This document shows positions 18,673-28,699 of a stretch of DNA of 64,000 nt, in pieces. Within the stretch, counting starts at the first letter, position 1. Each line of letters starts with the position of its first letter. The position numbers and the translations under genes are program-made. The notes beneath the pieces were generated by a model. It did no database searches, was not told the origin of the DNA, and saw only the letters and a program-made list of their open reading frames with translations. The stretch is from Rhodococcus erythropolis NBRC 15567. GTDB lineage: Bacteria; Actinomycetota; Actinomycetes; Mycobacteriales; Mycobacteriaceae. The stretch lies in NCBI RefSeq assembly GCF_001552595.1, contig NZ_BCRM01000009.1:1-64000 (forward strand), read 5' to 3'.

Positions 18673-19041
18673 GTGATTCAGCAGGAGTCGCGAGTTCGCG
18701 TCGCTGATAACACGGGTGCCAAGGAAATCCTTTGCATCCGCGTTCTCGGCGGTTCGTCACGTCGCTACGCCGGGATCGGTGACGTCATCGTCGCCACCGT
18801 CAAGGACGCAATCCCCGGTGGAAACATCAAGAAGGGTGAGGTCGTCAAGGCCGTCATCGTTCGCACGACCAAGGAGCGCCGTCGTCCGGACGGTTCCTAC
18901 ATCAAGTTCGACGAGAACGCTGCAGTGCTCATCAAGGCTGACAGTGATCCCCGTGGAACCCGCATCTTCGGACCCGTCGGCCGTGAGCTGCGCGAGAAGA
19001 AGTTCATGAAGATCGTTTCGCTTGCCCCGGAGGTGCTGTGA
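18673..19041 (+). CDS. rplN: 50S ribosomal protein L14
   Basis: L14 has 122 residues from GTG 18673, with GGGAGA about eight bases upstream. [20 protein letters not shown] and the C-terminal [23 protein letters not shown] are diagnostic. L14 forms an intersubunit bridge and is the target of the silencing factor RsfS. It is the first gene of the spc cluster and has its own promoter. Confidence 0.98.
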   Translation: MIQQESRVRVADNTGAKEILCIRVLGGSSRRYAGIGDVIVATVKDAIPGGNIKKGEVVKAVIVRTTKERRRPDGSYIKFDENAAVLIKADSDPRGTRIFGPVGRELREKKFMKIVSLAPEVL

Positions 19042-19358
19042 TGAAGGTGCACAAGGGTGACACCGTTCTGGTCATCGCCGGCAAGGACAAGGGCGCGAAG
19101 GGCAAGGTCATTCAGGCCTACCCCGCGACCGACAAGGTCCTCGTCGAAGGCGTGAACCGAATCAAGAAGCACACCGCGGTTTCCGCGAACGAGCGCGGAG
19201 CATCCTCCGGCGGCATCGTCACGCAGGAAGCCCCGATCCACGTTTCCAACGTTGCAGTCGTCGACTCGGACGGAAACCCCACCCGCGTGGGCTACCGCAC
19301 CGACGAAGAGTCCGGCAAGCGCGTTCGGATTTCCCGGAAGAACGGGAAGGACATCTGA
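19041..19358 (+). CDS. rplX: 50S ribosomal protein L24
   Basis: L24 has 105 residues from ATG 19041, which shares a base with the rplN stop; a GTG one codon earlier is also possible. The KOW motif [18 protein letters not shown] is at the N-terminus. L24 initiates 50S assembly on 23S domain I. The spacing to rplE is one base. Confidence 0.96.
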   Translation: MKVHKGDTVLVIAGKDKGAKGKVIQAYPATDKVLVEGVNRIKKHTAVSANERGASSGGIVTQEAPIHVSNVAVVDSDGNPTRVGYRTDEESGKRVRISRKNGKDI

Positions 19359-19359
19359 C

Positions 19360-19926
19360 ATGACCTCCACCGAAAACAAGGTCCAGCCGCGCCTCAAGGC
19401 ACGCTACCGCGCTGAGATCAAGGACGCGCTCAACAGCGAGTTCGACTACTCGAACGTCATGCAGATCCCCGGCGTCGTCAAGGTTGTCGTCAACATGGGC
19501 GTCGGCGACGCTGCCCGTGACGCCAAGCTGATCAACGGCGCTGTCCATGACCTGTCGCTGATCACGGGCCAGAAGCCCGAGATCCGCAAGGCACGTAAGT
19601 CCATCGCGCAGTTCAAGCTCCGCGAAGGTATGCCCATCGGCGCACGCGTCACCCTCCGTGGCGACCGCATGTGGGAGTTCCTGGACCGCCTCGTGTCTGT
19701 CGCTCTGCCCCGTATCCGCGACTTCCGCGGTCTCTCGGGCAACCAGTTCGACGGCAACGGCAACTACACGTTCGGCCTCAACGAGCAGTCGATGTTCCAC
19801 GAGATCGACGTGGACAAGATCGATCGCCCCCGCGGTATGGACATCACCGTCGTGACCACCGCAACCAACAACGAAGAAGGCCGTGCACTGCTCAAGCACC
19901 TCGGCTTCCCGTTCAAGGAGAACTGA
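19360..19926 (+). CDS. rplE: 50S ribosomal protein L5
   Basis: L5 has 188 residues from ATG 19360. [19 protein letters not shown] and the conserved [17 protein letters not shown] and [17 protein letters not shown] are present. L5 binds 5S rRNA. The longer in-frame extension back to 19252 lies in rplX and is not used. It is followed four bases later by rpsZ. Confidence 0.98.
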   Translation: MTSTENKVQPRLKARYRAEIKDALNSEFDYSNVMQIPGVVKVVVNMGVGDAARDAKLINGAVHDLSLITGQKPEIRKARKSIAQFKLREGMPIGARVTLRGDRMWEFLDRLVSVALPRIRDFRGLSGNQFDGNGNYTFGLNEQSMFHEIDVDKIDRPRGMDITVVTTATNNEEGRALLKHLGFPFKEN

Positions 19927-19930
19927 GCGC

Positions 19931-20116
19931 ATGGCTAAGAAGGCATTGGTCAACAAGGCCAACAAGAAGCCCAAGTTCGCGGTTCGCGCCTACACCCGCT
20001 GCCAGCGGTGCGGTCGCCCGCACTCGGTGTTCCGCAAGTTCGGCTTGTGCCGTATCTGCGTTCGCGAGATGGCTCACGCCGGCGAGCTTCCCGGAGTTCG
20101 CAAGAGCTCTTGGTGA
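19931..20116 (+). CDS. rpsZ: 30S ribosomal protein S14, zinc-binding type
   Basis: This 61-residue S14 of the Z type carries two CxxC pairs (CQRC and CRIC) that bind one zinc. It is the housekeeping, zinc-requiring form; actinobacteria often carry a zinc-free paralogue elsewhere, which is not in this window. It ends the first half of the spc cluster before a perfect hairpin. Confidence 0.97.
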   Translation: MAKKALVNKANKKPKFAVRAYTRCQRCGRPHSVFRKFGLCRICVREMAHAGELPGVRKSSW

Positions 20117-20151
20117 TCTGAGGCCCTCGGGCTTCGTCACACCACGCATGT

Positions 20152-20188
20152 GAATGGACGTGGGTTCCTTTGGAACCCACGTCCATTC
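20152..20188 (+). terminator. Terminator after rpsZ, splitting the spc cluster
   Basis: A perfect 17-bp stem (GAATGGACGTGGGTTCC with its complement) around TTT, with flanking ACCACG/CGTGGT able to extend it imperfectly. No T tract follows. Confidence 0.85.
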
Positions 20189-20381
20189 GTGGTTTCCATC
20201 GAGTTGTGTATCGCGCCGATCCTGAAAAGAACTGTCGCGCTGCGACTCTGGTTGAAAGCGATCATCGTTCGTCGATGTCGTTCTTCGGTGCCGAACGAGC
20301 AGTTCAGATTTCGGGGTGCGTCGATACCTTCTCGATCAGCGACCTTCGGGTGGCGGTGGGGGAGCCGACGTGGCATCCCGG

Positions 20382-20410
20382 TGGACACCTGCGCCAAAGT
20401 TCCCTACACT
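20382..20410 (+). promoter_or_regulatory. Promoter for rpsH unit
   Basis: TGGACA (20382-20387), a 17-base spacer and TACACT (20405-20410). The -10 box and the next bases, TAGAGCGGTTGCC, nearly duplicate the rplN promoter. A leader of about 150 bases follows. The bases between the rpsZ hairpin and this promoter hold no gene. Confidence 0.7.
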
Positions 20411-20568
20411 AGAGCGGTTGCCGTGGCTGACGCATGCGTTCAGCTCGGTGCGGTAACTTACGCCGTCTGACACAAGTCGGACGGCCCAGCCGAATTGCTG
20501 GAGGCCCACGATCGGATTCGTCCGGTGTTGCATGGGAACCACAGCGAGAAAGGTGTCGAGGTCGACCT

Positions 20569-20967
20569 ATGACCATGACTGACCCCATCGCAGACTTCTT
20601 GACGCGTCTGCGCAACGCCAACACGGCGTACCACGATGAGGTGAAGCTTCCCCACTCGAAGATCAAGGCGAACATCGCCGAGATCCTCAAGCGCGAGGGC
20701 TACATCTCCGATTTCCGTACCGAAGACGCAGAGGTCGGCAAGACCCTCATCGTCGATCTGAAGTACGGTCCCAGCCGCGAGCGTAGCCTCGCCGGCGTGC
20801 GTCGCGTTTCCAAGCCCGGTCTCCGGGTTTACGCGAAGTCCACCAACCTGCCCAAGGTCCTCGGAGGCCTCGGCGTGGCCATCATCTCCACGTCGTCCGG
20901 TCTGCTCACCGATCGCCAGGCGGCCAATCAAGGAGTAGGCGGGGAAGTCCTCGCCTACGTCTGGTAA
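20569..20967 (+). CDS. rpsH: 30S ribosomal protein S8
   Basis: S8 has 132 residues from ATG 20569 ([20 protein letters not shown]), the family's normal N-terminus; the in-frame upstream extension to 20434 is leader. The C-terminal [22 protein letters not shown] motif is intact. S8 binds 16S helix 21 and in E. coli represses the spc operon; here it heads its own unit, behind its own promoter. Confidence 0.98.
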   Translation: MTMTDPIADFLTRLRNANTAYHDEVKLPHSKIKANIAEILKREGYISDFRTEDAEVGKTLIVDLKYGPSRERSLAGVRRVSKPGLRVYAKSTNLPKVLGGLGVAIISTSSGLLTDRQAANQGVGGEVLAYVW

Positions 20968-20981
20968 GGGAGGCCACCACA

Positions 20982-21521
20982 ATGTCGCGTATTGGAAAGA
21001 TTCCGGTCACCGTCCCCGCGGGCGTTGACGTCACGATCAGCGGCCAGGATGTCACCGTCAAGGGTCCCAAGGGCACCCTCGCGCTGACCATCTCCGAGCC
21101 CATCGCAATCGAAAAGGCAGAGGACGGCTCGCTGAGCGTCACGCGCCCCGACGACGAGCGTCGTAGCCGCGCGCTGCACGGTCTGTCGCGGACCCTGGTT
21201 GCGAACATCATCACCGGTGTCACCGAGGGTTACACGAAGAAGATGGAGATCCACGGTGTTGGTTACCGTGTGGCACTGAAGGGCAAGGACCTCGAGTTCG
21301 CGCTCGGCTTCAGCCACCCGGTGCCGATCGAGGCTCCTGAAGGCATCACCTTCGTCGTCGAGTCGCCCACCCGGTTCTCGGTGTCCGGCATCGACAAGCA
21401 GAAGGTCGGGCAGATCTCGGCCAACATCCGTCGTCTCCGTCGTCCGGACCCGTACAAGGGTAAGGGCGTGCGTTACGAGGGTGAGCAGATCCGCCGCAAG
21501 GTCGGAAAGACGGGTAAGTGA
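20982..21521 (+). CDS. rplF: 50S ribosomal protein L6
   Basis: L6 has 179 residues, two tandem alpha-beta domains, with [17 protein letters not shown] at the start and [16 protein letters not shown] near the end, the rRNA-binding signature. AGGGAGG lies about nine bases upstream. It is followed within two bases by rplR. Confidence 0.98.
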   Translation: MSRIGKIPVTVPAGVDVTISGQDVTVKGPKGTLALTISEPIAIEKAEDGSLSVTRPDDERRSRALHGLSRTLVANIITGVTEGYTKKMEIHGVGYRVALKGKDLEFALGFSHPVPIEAPEGITFVVESPTRFSVSGIDKQKVGQISANIRRLRRPDPYKGKGVRYEGEQIRRKVGKTGK

Positions 21522-21522
21522 T

Positions 21523-21930
21523 ATGAGCCAGACTGCAAACCAGAAAGCCAAGCGGATTCCGCTGGGCAAGGATGCGTCCACCAAGCGTCGTCTCTCGAAG
21601 ACGCGTCGTCACTTCCGTCTCCGCAAGAAGGTCTCCGGCACGCCCGAGCGTCCCCGCTTGGTCGTCAACCGGTCCTCGCGCCACATCCACGTCCAGCTCG
21701 TGGACGACCTGGCCGGCCACACCCTGGCCTCCGCGTCGACCATCGAAGCAGACGTGCGCGTGGCAGAAGGCGACAAGAAGGCTGCGAGCGCGAAGGTCGG
21801 TCAGCTGATCGCCGAGCGCGCCAAGGCTGCCGGCGTGGAAGCAGTTGTCTTCGACCACGGCGGACACGGCTACCACGGTCGCATCGCGGCCCTGGCAGAC
21901 GCGGCTCGCGAAGGCGGGTTGAAGTTCTGA
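21523..21930 (+). CDS. rplR: 50S ribosomal protein L18
   Basis: L18 has 135 residues from ATG 21523. After a basic N-terminus come [20 protein letters not shown] and the C-terminal [28 protein letters not shown], which bind 5S rRNA with L5. The upstream in-frame extension lies inside rplF. Confidence 0.97.
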   Translation: MSQTANQKAKRIPLGKDASTKRRLSKTRRHFRLRKKVSGTPERPRLVVNRSSRHIHVQLVDDLAGHTLASASTIEADVRVAEGDKKAASAKVGQLIAERAKAAGVEAVVFDHGGHGYHGRIAALADAAREGGLKF

Positions 21931-21961
21931 TGACCAACATTTTCAACGGAAGGACAGCCTG

Positions 21962-22633
21962 ATGCCGGGACGTCAAAGGCGTGACGGCGGAAGCGGACCC
22001 GCCGGACAGAATGGCCCCAACAGCGGTGACAACAGCAACGCTCGTGGGGACAACCGTGGTGGCGGCCGTGACCGTCGCGACGGTGGCCGTGGCGGAAACG
22101 CTGCGGAGAAGTCACAGTTCATCGAGCGCGTTGTCACGATCAACCGCGTTTCCAAGGTCGTCAAGGGTGGTCGTCGCTTCAGCTTCACCGCTCTGGTGAT
22201 CGTCGGAGACGGCAACGGACTGGTCGGCGTCGGCTACGGAAAGGCCAAGGAAGTTCCCGCGGCCATCCAGAAGGGTGTCGAGGAGGCTCGCAAGAGCTTC
22301 TTCCGCGTCCCGATGATCGCCAACACCATCACTCACCCCGTTCAGGGTGAGGCTGCTGCCGGCATCGTCATGCTTCGCCCGGCAAGCCCCGGTACCGGTG
22401 TTATCGCCGGTGGCGCTGTGCGCGCCGTGCTGGAGTGCGCTGGTATCGCGGACATCCTGTCGAAGTCGCTCGGTAGCGACAACGCCATCAACGTCGTGCA
22501 TGCGACCGTTGCTGCGCTCAAGGGTCTGCAGCGTCCCGAGGAAGTTGCGGCTCGCCGCGGCCTCACCCTCGAAGAGGTTGCACCCGCCGGCATGCTTCGC
22601 GCTCGCGCACAGGCTGCTGGGAGTGTGAAGTAA
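21962..22633 (+). CDS. rpsE: 30S ribosomal protein S5
   Basis: S5 has 223 residues, longer than the 166 of E. coli because of a Gly/Asn/Arg-rich N-terminal extension of about 50 residues (repeated GGGR/RDGGR segments) before [18 protein letters not shown]. The double-stranded RNA-binding and S5 C-terminal domains are complete. S5 affects decoding accuracy. The extension is common in actinobacteria, and its role is not clear. Confidence 0.97.
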   Translation: MPGRQRRDGGSGPAGQNGPNSGDNSNARGDNRGGGRDRRDGGRGGNAAEKSQFIERVVTINRVSKVVKGGRRFSFTALVIVGDGNGLVGVGYGKAKEVPAAIQKGVEEARKSFFRVPMIANTITHPVQGEAAAGIVMLRPASPGTGVIAGGAVRAVLECAGIADILSKSLGSDNAINVVHATVAALKGLQRPEEVAARRGLTLEEVAPAGMLRARAQAAGSVK

Positions 22634-22812
22634 TGGCAGATCTCAAGGTCACTCAGATCAAGAGCATCATCGGGACCAAGCAGAACCAGAAGGATTCTCT
22701 GCGCACGCTCGGTCTCAAGGGCATCCGTCAGACCGTTGTTCGTGAGGACAACGCACAGAACCGCGGTCTGATCAACGTGGTGCGCCACCTCGTAACAGTT
22801 GAGGAGGTCTAA
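22633..22812 (+). CDS. rpmD: 50S ribosomal protein L30
   Basis: This 59-residue protein starts at ATG 22633, overlapping the rpsE TAA by one base. It reads [20 protein letters not shown], then [14 protein letters not shown], the usual L30 fold. It is easily missed because it is so short. A GAGGAGG at its 3' end serves as the ribosome-binding site for rplO, two bases after the stop. Confidence 0.96.
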   Translation: MADLKVTQIKSIIGTKQNQKDSLRTLGLKGIRQTVVREDNAQNRGLINVVRHLVTVEEV

Positions 22813-22814
22813 CC

Positions 22815-23258
22815 ATGACCATCAAACTGCACCACCTGCGCCCCGCTCCGGGATCCAAGTCCAACAAGATTCGTGTTGGACGCGGTGAGGGCGGCAAGCG
22901 TGGTAAGACCGCAGGTCGCGGTACCAAGGGCACCAAGGCACGTAACACCGTGCGCGTGGGCTTCGAGGGTGGACAGATGCCGCTTCACATGCGTCTGCCC
23001 AAGCTCAAGGGCTTCACGAACCCGTTCCGCACCGAGTACCAGGTCGTCAATGTCGGCGACATCGCCCGTCTGTTCCCCGAAGGTGGAGCAATCACGGTCG
23101 AGGATCTCGTTGCCAAGGGCGCAGTCCGCAAGAACCAGCTCGTCAAGGTTCTGGGCGACGGCGAACTGACAGTTGCCGTTCAGGTGACCGTCGACAAGTT
23201 CACCGGTTCCGCCAAGGAAAAGATTGCTGCTGCCGGTGGTTCCGCCACCGAGCTGTGA
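22815..23258 (+). CDS. rplO: 50S ribosomal protein L15
   Basis: L15 has 147 residues, with the glycine-rich [20 protein letters not shown] and [19 protein letters not shown] motifs that thread into 23S rRNA. It is the last gene of the rpsH unit; a 19-bp perfect hairpin follows 19 bases after the stop. Confidence 0.97.
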   Translation: MTIKLHHLRPAPGSKSNKIRVGRGEGGKRGKTAGRGTKGTKARNTVRVGFEGGQMPLHMRLPKLKGFTNPFRTEYQVVNVGDIARLFPEGGAITVEDLVAKGAVRKNQLVKVLGDGELTVAVQVTVDKFTGSAKEKIAAAGGSATEL

Positions 23259-23277
23259 GTAATCACGCGTAGCTAGT

Positions 23278-23319
23278 CCGATGGCCGCAGCGCAGCGTTT
23301 GCTGCGCTGCGGCCATCGG
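23278..23319 (+). terminator. Terminator between rplO and secY
   Basis: A perfect 19-bp stem, CCGATGGCCGCAGCGCAGC with its complement, around GTTT. It is one of the longest perfect hairpins in the window and lacks a T tract. secY must therefore have a promoter between 23320 and 23515; I could not fix its position. Confidence 0.85.
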
Positions 23320-23515
23320 CGTCTACCAGGTCTTGTCACAGATTGGTCGTGCATGCCTCGGATGGGCCAGTATTCTGGTCACCGAGTGGCAAATGTATCT
23401 TCGGCTTACCCGGTTTTCGTGGTCTGCCCGCTTAGTTCCCAAATGCTCACTGTTAGAGTTCAAAAGTTCGACAGGTCAAACGATCTGTCTCCCTACCGTC
23501 GTGCCAGGAGGATCT

Positions 23516-24835
23516 TTGCTTTCCGCCTTCGTCTCGGCCCTCAGGACCCCAGACCTGAGGCGGAAGATCCTCTTCACCCTCGGCTTGGTGGCTCTGTATC
23601 GGGTCGGCGCTCTCATTCCGTCCCCAGGTGTCGACTACGGCCGCGTGCGTCAGTGCATCGATATCGCCAACTCCGGTGACTCAGCAGGTATCTACTCGCT
23701 GATCAACCTGTTCTCCGGTGGCGCTCTGCTGCAGATGTCGATCTTTGCGATCGGCATCATGCCGTACATCACGGCAAGCATCATCGTGCAGCTGCTGACC
23801 GTGGTGATCCCGAAGTTCGAGGAACTTCGAAAAGAAGGCCAGTCCGGTCAGGCCAAGATGACGCAGTACACGCGTTACCTGTCCATCGCTCTGGCAATCC
23901 TGCAGTCGACCGGCATCGTCGCTCTTGCGGCACGCGGACAGTTGCTCCAGGGCTGTGACGACATCATCGCCGACAAGTCGATCTTCGGTCTTGCCATCAT
24001 CGTGCTGGTCATGACTGCCGGTGCTGCCATGGTGATGTGGTTCGGCGAGGTCATCACCGAACGCGGCGTCGGCAACGGTATGTCGCTCCTCATCTTCGCC
24101 GGTATCGCATCGCGTATCCCGAGCGAGGGCAAGTCGATTCTCGACAGCCGCGGTCCACTGGTCTTCGCCTTCGTCTGCCTCGCAGCGCTGTTGATCATCG
24201 CCGGTGTCGTCTTCGTCGAGCAGGGTCAGCGCCGGATCCCGGTTCAGTACGCAAAGCGGATGGTCGGACGCAAGATGTACGGCGGATCCTCGACGTACCT
24301 GCCTCTGAAGGTGAACCAGGCCGGCGTCATCCCGGTGATCTTCGCGTCTTCACTGCTGTACCTCCCGAACTTGATCGCACAGCTGACTTCGGCCAGTACA
24401 GCGGTCGACCCGAGTTGGTGGCAGCGCCTCATCAACACCTACCTGGTGAACCCGGCCAACCCGGTGTACATCGCGATCTACTTCGGCCTGATCGTCTTCT
24501 TCACGTACTTCTACGTCGCCATCACCTTCAATCCCGAAGAGCGCGCCGACGAGATGAAGAAGTTCGGCGGCTTCATCCCCGGTATCCGACCAGGTCAGCC
24601 GACCGCGGACTACCTCAACTACGTGCTGAGTCGCATCACCCTTCCGGGTGCGATTTACCTCGGCACCATTGCTGTTCTGCCCAACCTGTTCCTCGACATC
24701 GGGAATGGCGGCGGCGCGCAGAACCTGCCGTTCGGTGGCACCGCGGTGCTGATCATGGTCAGCGTCGGCCTGGACACCGTGAAGCAGATCGAGAGTCAGC
24801 TAATGCAGCGTAACTATGAAGGGTTCCTCAAGTGA
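23516..24835 (+). CDS. secY: Preprotein translocase subunit SecY
   Basis: A 439-residue, ten-helix channel of the Sec translocon. I place the start at TTG 23516, because CAGGAGGA lies just upstream and the protein then begins [17 protein letters not shown], the family N-terminus; in-frame codons back to 23333 are leader. [19 protein letters not shown] and the cytoplasmic loop [22 protein letters not shown] are conserved. It works with SecE, SecG and SecA, and overlaps adk by four bases. Confidence 0.96.
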   Translation: MLSAFVSALRTPDLRRKILFTLGLVALYRVGALIPSPGVDYGRVRQCIDIANSGDSAGIYSLINLFSGGALLQMSIFAIGIMPYITASIIVQLLTVVIPKFEELRKEGQSGQAKMTQYTRYLSIALAILQSTGIVALAARGQLLQGCDDIIADKSIFGLAIIVLVMTAGAAMVMWFGEVITERGVGNGMSLLIFAGIASRIPSEGKSILDSRGPLVFAFVCLAALLIIAGVVFVEQGQRRIPVQYAKRMVGRKMYGGSSTYLPLKVNQAGVIPVIFASSLLYLPNLIAQLTSASTAVDPSWWQRLINTYLVNPANPVYIAIYFGLIVFFTYFYVAITFNPEERADEMKKFGGFIPGIRPGQPTADYLNYVLSRITLPGAIYLGTIAVLPNLFLDIGNGGGAQNLPFGGTAVLIMVSVGLDTVKQIESQLMQRNYEGFLK

Positions 24836-25377
24836 GACTTGTCCTCCTTGGTCCTCCCGGTGCCGGCAAGGGCACCCAGGCCGCTATCTTGTCCGAGAAG
24901 TTCGGCGTTCCCCATATCTCCACGGGTGATCTCTTCCGCGCGAACATCGGTCAGGCCACCGCTCTCGGTGTGGAAGCAAAGAAGTACATCGACGCCGGCG
25001 AACTCGTACCGAGTTCGATCACCAACGACATGGTGAAGGCTCGCGTCGCAGAACCGGACGCAGCAAACGGTTTCCTTCTCGACGGATTTCCGCGCTCGGT
25101 CGAACAGGCTCAGGCACTCGAGGGAATCTTGAAGGATCTCGACACCAAGCTCGACGGTGTCCTCTCTTTTGTTGTCGACGAGGACATCGTGGTCGAGCGC
25201 ATGCTCGCCCGCGGTCGTGCAGACGACACCGAGGACGTCATTCGCAACCGACTCCGGGTCTACCGCGACGAGACGTCACCGCTGTTCGATTACTACAAGG
25301 ACAGCATCGTCTCCGTCGACGCGATCGGCGAGGTCGAAGAGGTCAACGCACGCGCACTGGCAGCGTTGGGTAAGTAA
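24832..25377 (+). CDS. adk: Adenylate kinase
   Basis: This 181-residue enzyme starts at GTG 24832 ([16 protein letters not shown], the P-loop). It interconverts AMP, ADP and ATP. It is the short form, with a LID reduced around [16 protein letters not shown] and no zinc cysteines, as in mycobacteria. It sits in the secY-adk-map unit and shares its last stop base with the map start. Confidence 0.97.
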   Translation: MRLVLLGPPGAGKGTQAAILSEKFGVPHISTGDLFRANIGQATALGVEAKKYIDAGELVPSSITNDMVKARVAEPDAANGFLLDGFPRSVEQAQALEGILKDLDTKLDGVLSFVVDEDIVVERMLARGRADDTEDVIRNRLRVYRDETSPLFDYYKDSIVSVDAIGEVEEVNARALAALGK

Positions 25378-26174
25378 TGGTCTTCGGGCGTAAACGCAAG
25401 GTTGTTCCGTTCCGCTCCGCGGGCGAACTCGACGCGATGGCTGCCGCCGGTGCGATCGTGGGTTCGGCCCTGGTGGCGGTGCGCGCTGCGGCAAAGCCCG
25501 GTGTCAGCACTTTGGAATTGAACGCGGTCGCAGAATCGGTCATTCGTGACGCCGGCGCCGTGCCCTCGTTCCTCGGGTACCACGGCTTCACCGGTTCGAT
25601 CTGCTCTTCGGTCAACGATCGCGTCGTTCACGGGATCCCCTCAGCTCAGGACATCCTGGCTGAAGGCGACCTCGTTTCCATCGACTGTGGCGCGATCCTC
25701 GACGGTTGGCACGGTGACTCTGCCTGGACGTTCGGTGTCGGTGAGATCAGCGTCGCCGATCAGGAACTCAGCGAAGCTACTCGGCTTTCGATGGAAGCCG
25801 GGATCGCGGCGATGATCGCCGGTAACCGTCTGACGGATGTTTCGCACGCGATCGAGGTCGGTACTCATGCCGCCGAGAAGTTGCACGGTCGTTCCTACGG
25901 CATCGTCGACGGATACGGTGGACACGGAATCGGTCGGGAAATGCACATGGATCCGTTCCTCGCCAATGAAGGTGCCCCGGGTAAGGGTCCTGAACTGGTT
26001 GTCGGATCGTGCCTCGCGATCGAGCCGATGCTCACGCTCGGCACCACCGACACGGTGATTCTCGACGATGACTGGACCGTTGTGACGACCGACGGGTCCC
26101 GGGCGGCGCACTGGGAACACACTGTCGCTGTGACCGAGGAAGGTCCGCGGATTCTGACACTCCGGCCGGAGTAG
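25377..26174 (+). CDS. map: Methionine aminopeptidase, type I
   Basis: This 265-residue enzyme removes the initiator methionine. Metal ligands are visible in [16 protein letters not shown] (two Asp), [15 protein letters not shown] (His), LAIEPMLT (Glu) and the final HWEHTV region (Glu). It has no zinc-finger N-terminus. It ends the secY unit before a strong terminator. Actinobacteria often carry a second map gene elsewhere. Confidence 0.97.
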   Translation: MVFGRKRKVVPFRSAGELDAMAAAGAIVGSALVAVRAAAKPGVSTLELNAVAESVIRDAGAVPSFLGYHGFTGSICSSVNDRVVHGIPSAQDILAEGDLVSIDCGAILDGWHGDSAWTFGVGEISVADQELSEATRLSMEAGIAAMIAGNRLTDVSHAIEVGTHAAEKLHGRSYGIVDGYGGHGIGREMHMDPFLANEGAPGKGPELVVGSCLAIEPMLTLGTTDTVILDDDWTVVTTDGSRAAHWEHTVAVTEEGPRILTLRPE

Positions 26175-26224
26175 TTGACGCCGTCGCTGACAAGTGTTGG
26201 CAGCGAGCATGATTCACGTTCGAG

Positions 26225-26258
26225 AAGTCCCAGCCTCATGTCGAGGCTGGGACTTTTT
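26225..26258 (+). terminator. Rho-independent terminator after map
   Basis: A 13-bp stem (AAGTCCCAGCCTC with its complement), a 5-base loop, and a TTTTT run overlapping the stem end. It is the most classical terminator in the window. Confidence 0.9.
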
Positions 26259-26302
26259 CGATGGGGGAGCGGTGTGCGTCGTCACCCTGACCGGAGGCGC
26301 AT

Positions 26303-26331
26303 TTGGCCTGGTCGTTTACATCGCGTAACAT
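26303..26331 (+). promoter_or_regulatory. Promoter for infA-rpmJ-rpsM unit
   Basis: TTGGCC (26303-26308), a 17-base spacer and TAACAT (26326-26331). It is the best -35/-10 pair between the map terminator and infA, leaving a leader of about 150 bases. Confidence 0.65.
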
Positions 26332-26487
26332 GGCTAGGCGGTGCGCTATGCGCGTCGATAGTTCGTGTGCCTACGCCCGGATCGCTCCGGGATCGGGCCC
26401 CCGAAGTGCCGACGATCTTTCCATTGCGTGCCAATGTAACGGAAGCCGATGCACGAAGCATGCCAAACCAAACGGATCGCGGAGGAT

Positions 26488-26709
26488 ATGGCTAAGAAAG
26501 ACGGGGCCATCGAGGTCGAAGGACGAGTAGTCGAGCCGCTGCCCAATGCGATGTTCCGCATTGAGCTCGAGAATGGCCACAAGGTCCTCGCCCACATCAG
26601 CGGAAAGATGCGTCAGCACTACATTCGCATCCTCCCGGAAGATCGCGTTGTCGTGGAGCTCTCGCCCTACGATTTGTCGCGCGGACGCATCGTTTACCGC
26701 TACAAGTAA
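26488..26709 (+). CDS. infA: Translation initiation factor IF-1
   Basis: IF-1 has 73 residues: one OB fold reading [20 protein letters not shown] to [13 protein letters not shown], full length. ATG 26488 has GGAGG two bases upstream, unusually close; in-frame codons back to 26449 are not part of the family. It binds the A site during initiation. Confidence 0.97.
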
Positions 26710-26799
26710 CGAACTTCCCGGACCTGACCTGGGTCAGGGAGAAGTATGTCTGCCGCGGTTCATCGCGGCGGGCTGCGACAAAACAGGAGATCAGAAGAC

Positions 26800-26913
26800 G
26801 TGAAGGTTCAGCCGAGCGTCAAGAAGATCTGCGAGAAGTGCAAAGTGATTCGCCGTAACGGTCGAGTCATGGTGATCTGCGAGAACCTGCGTCACAAGCA
26901 GCGTCAGGGCTAG
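26800..26913 (+). CDS. rpmJ: 50S ribosomal protein L36
   Basis: This 37-residue protein starts at GTG 26800 with CAGGAG 11 bases upstream. It reads [20 protein letters not shown], then [17 protein letters not shown]. The three Cys (CxxC, then C) and the His form the zinc site of the C+ type. It lies between infA and rpsM, as in mycobacteria. Confidence 0.97.
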   Translation: MKVQPSVKKICEKCKVIRRNGRVMVICENLRHKQRQG

Positions 26914-27030
26914 ATCTAGCTTTTCGAAGATCTGCTTGGCAACAAGCAAAGAAGACCTCCCAGTACCAGCCATTGTCGACGAGACCCCACGCGATCGTTC
27001 ACCGATCGCCAAGGTCGGACAATGGTTCAC

Positions 27031-27050
27031 CCCCGGCACGGAGGCCGGGG
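27031..27050 (+). other. Small GC-rich hairpin in the rpmJ-rpsM gap
   Basis: CCCCGGC pairs with GCCGGGG across ACGGAG, within the 250-base gap between rpmJ and rpsM. An upstream inverted repeat, CCATTGTC at about 26972 and GACAATGG at about 27018, could form a larger loop. It might regulate rpsM-rpsK-rpsD-rpoA, but no known S4-binding leader was recognised. No gene lies in the gap. Confidence 0.4.
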
Positions 27051-27163
27051 CCCCACTGAGTTAGTTGATGAGATCATCTGCGCCTTCGGGCGTCGGTACT
27101 CGGCAAGAGGCACAGGGGAAGGGCTGGGAGCAGACCTCCGCACACCGATAAGGAAATGCCACC

Positions 27164-27538
27164 ATGGCACGTCTCTCTGGTGTTGATCTTCCTCGCGAAA
27201 AGCGTATGGAGATCGCACTGACATACATCTACGGCATCGGCCGTACCCGCTCCAAGGAAATCCTTGACGCCACCGGCGTCAGCCCGGATCTCCGGAGCAA
27301 GGACCTCTCGGACGAGGACCTGGCAAAGCTCCGCGAGTACATCGAGGAGTCGCTCAAGGTCGAGGGTGACCTTCGCCGCGAGGTTCAGGCCGACATCCGT
27401 CGCAAGATCGAGATCGGCTGCTACCAGGGCCTGCGCCACCGTCGTGGTCTGCCCGTGCGTGGTCAGCGCACCAAGACCAACGCCCGTACCCGTAAGGGTC
27501 CGAAGCGCACCATTGCCGGCAAGAAGAAGGCGAAGTAA
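27164..27538 (+). CDS. rpsM: 30S ribosomal protein S13
   Basis: S13 has 124 residues: [20 protein letters not shown] at the start, and the [22 protein letters not shown] segment followed by the basic C-terminal tail that contacts P-site tRNA. The stop overlaps the rpsK ATG (TAATG). Confidence 0.98.
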   Translation: MARLSGVDLPREKRMEIALTYIYGIGRTRSKEILDATGVSPDLRSKDLSDEDLAKLREYIEESLKVEGDLRREVQADIRRKIEIGCYQGLRHRRGLPVRGQRTKTNARTRKGPKRTIAGKKKAK

Positions 27539-27951
27539 TGCCCCCGAAGTCACGTAGCACCGGTCCGAAGAAGACCCAGAAGACGCGTCGCAGGGATAAG
27601 AAGAACATCCCGCACGGCGCCGCTCACATCAAGAGCACCTTCAACAACACCATCGTGTCCATCACGGACCCCGCCGGAAATGTCATTTCCTGGGCGTCTT
27701 CGGGACACGTCGGCTTCAAGGGATCGCGTAAGTCGACTCCCTTCGCCGCTCAGCTTGCTGCTGAGAGCGCTGCCCGTAAGGCGCAGGAGCACGGTGTCAA
27801 GAAGGTTGACGTCTTCGTCAAGGGACCGGGATCCGGTCGCGAGACCGCAATCCGTTCCCTCCAGGCTGCTGGCCTCGAGGTCGGCACCATTTCCGATGTA
27901 ACCCCCCAGCCGCACAACGGCTGCCGTCCGCCCAAGCGGCGTCGGGTATAG
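27538..27951 (+). CDS. rpsK: 30S ribosomal protein S11
   Basis: S11 has 137 residues, with [40 protein letters not shown] and the C-terminal [16 protein letters not shown] signature. It forms part of the platform near the mRNA exit. It directly follows rpsM. Confidence 0.98.
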   Translation: MPPKSRSTGPKKTQKTRRRDKKNIPHGAAHIKSTFNNTIVSITDPAGNVISWASSGHVGFKGSRKSTPFAAQLAAESAARKAQEHGVKKVDVFVKGPGSGRETAIRSLQAAGLEVGTISDVTPQPHNGCRPPKRRRV

Positions 27952-27973
27952 CGGGAAGGATAGGTAGAAGAAA

Positions 27974-28579
27974 ATGGCACGTTATACCGGACCCATCACC
28001 CGCAAGTCGCGTCGTCTGCGCGTCGACCTCGTTGGAGGCGACCAGGCATTCGAGCGTCGCCCGTACCCGCCCGGACAGCACGGCCGCGCGCGTATCAAGG
28101 AGAGCGAGTACCTGCTCCAGCTGCAGGAGAAGCAGAAGGCTCGCTTCACCTACGGCGTCATGGAGAAGCAGTTCCGCCTGTACTACAAGGAGGCGAACAA
28201 CCGCCCCGGCAAGACCGGCGAGAACCTGCTTCGCATCCTCGAGTCGCGTCTCGACAACGTCGTGTACCGCGCAGGCCTCGCTCGCACGCGCCGTCAGGCA
28301 CGTCAGCTGGTCACGCACGGTCACCTTCTCGTGAACAACAAGAAGGTCGACATCCCGAGCTACCGCGTCTCGCAGTACGACATCATCGATGTCAAGGAGA
28401 AGTCGCTCTCCACGCTTCCGTTCCAGGTTGCGCGTGAGACCGTCGGCGATCGCCCGGTTCCCGGGTGGCTGCAGGTTGTCGGCTCGCGTCTGCGGATCCT
28501 GGTTCACCAGCTTCCCGAGCGCGCGCAGATCGACATCGCTCTGCAGGAACAGCTCATCGTCGAGTACTACTCGAAGTAA
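27974..28579 (+). CDS. rpsD: 30S ribosomal protein S4
   Basis: S4 has 201 residues. The S4 RNA-binding domain is visible in RLDNVVYRAGLARTRRQARQ and GHLLVNNKKVDIPSY. The N-terminal region lacks zinc cysteines. S4 nucleates 30S assembly and in many bacteria autoregulates this operon. A perfect hairpin follows the stop. Confidence 0.98.
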   Translation: MARYTGPITRKSRRLRVDLVGGDQAFERRPYPPGQHGRARIKESEYLLQLQEKQKARFTYGVMEKQFRLYYKEANNRPGKTGENLLRILESRLDNVVYRAGLARTRRQARQLVTHGHLLVNNKKVDIPSYRVSQYDIIDVKEKSLSTLPFQVARETVGDRPVPGWLQVVGSRLRILVHQLPERAQIDIALQEQLIVEYYSK

Positions 28580-28594
28580 GGCGCTTCGCACCCC

Positions 28595-28634
28595 GTGAGT
28601 GGTTGAGGAGTCTCCGGACTCCTCAACCACTCAC
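28595..28634 (+). terminator. Terminator after rpsD
   Basis: A perfect 18-bp stem, GTGAGTGGTTGAGGAGTC with its complement, around TCCG. A smaller GGGCC-GCA-GGCCC hairpin with TTT follows at 28636-28651. rpoA lies 65 bases downstream, so either readthrough or a promoter in this gap is needed. Confidence 0.8.
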
Positions 28635-28699
28635 AGGGCCGCAGGCCCTTTCCCATCGTGGGCGTCAAATAGTGGACGTCCGTACAGGAGGAAATACCA

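Noticed and set aside
24037-24813. Second-frame ORF within secY
   Set aside because: Arg/Pro-rich frame shadow inside a membrane protein gene.
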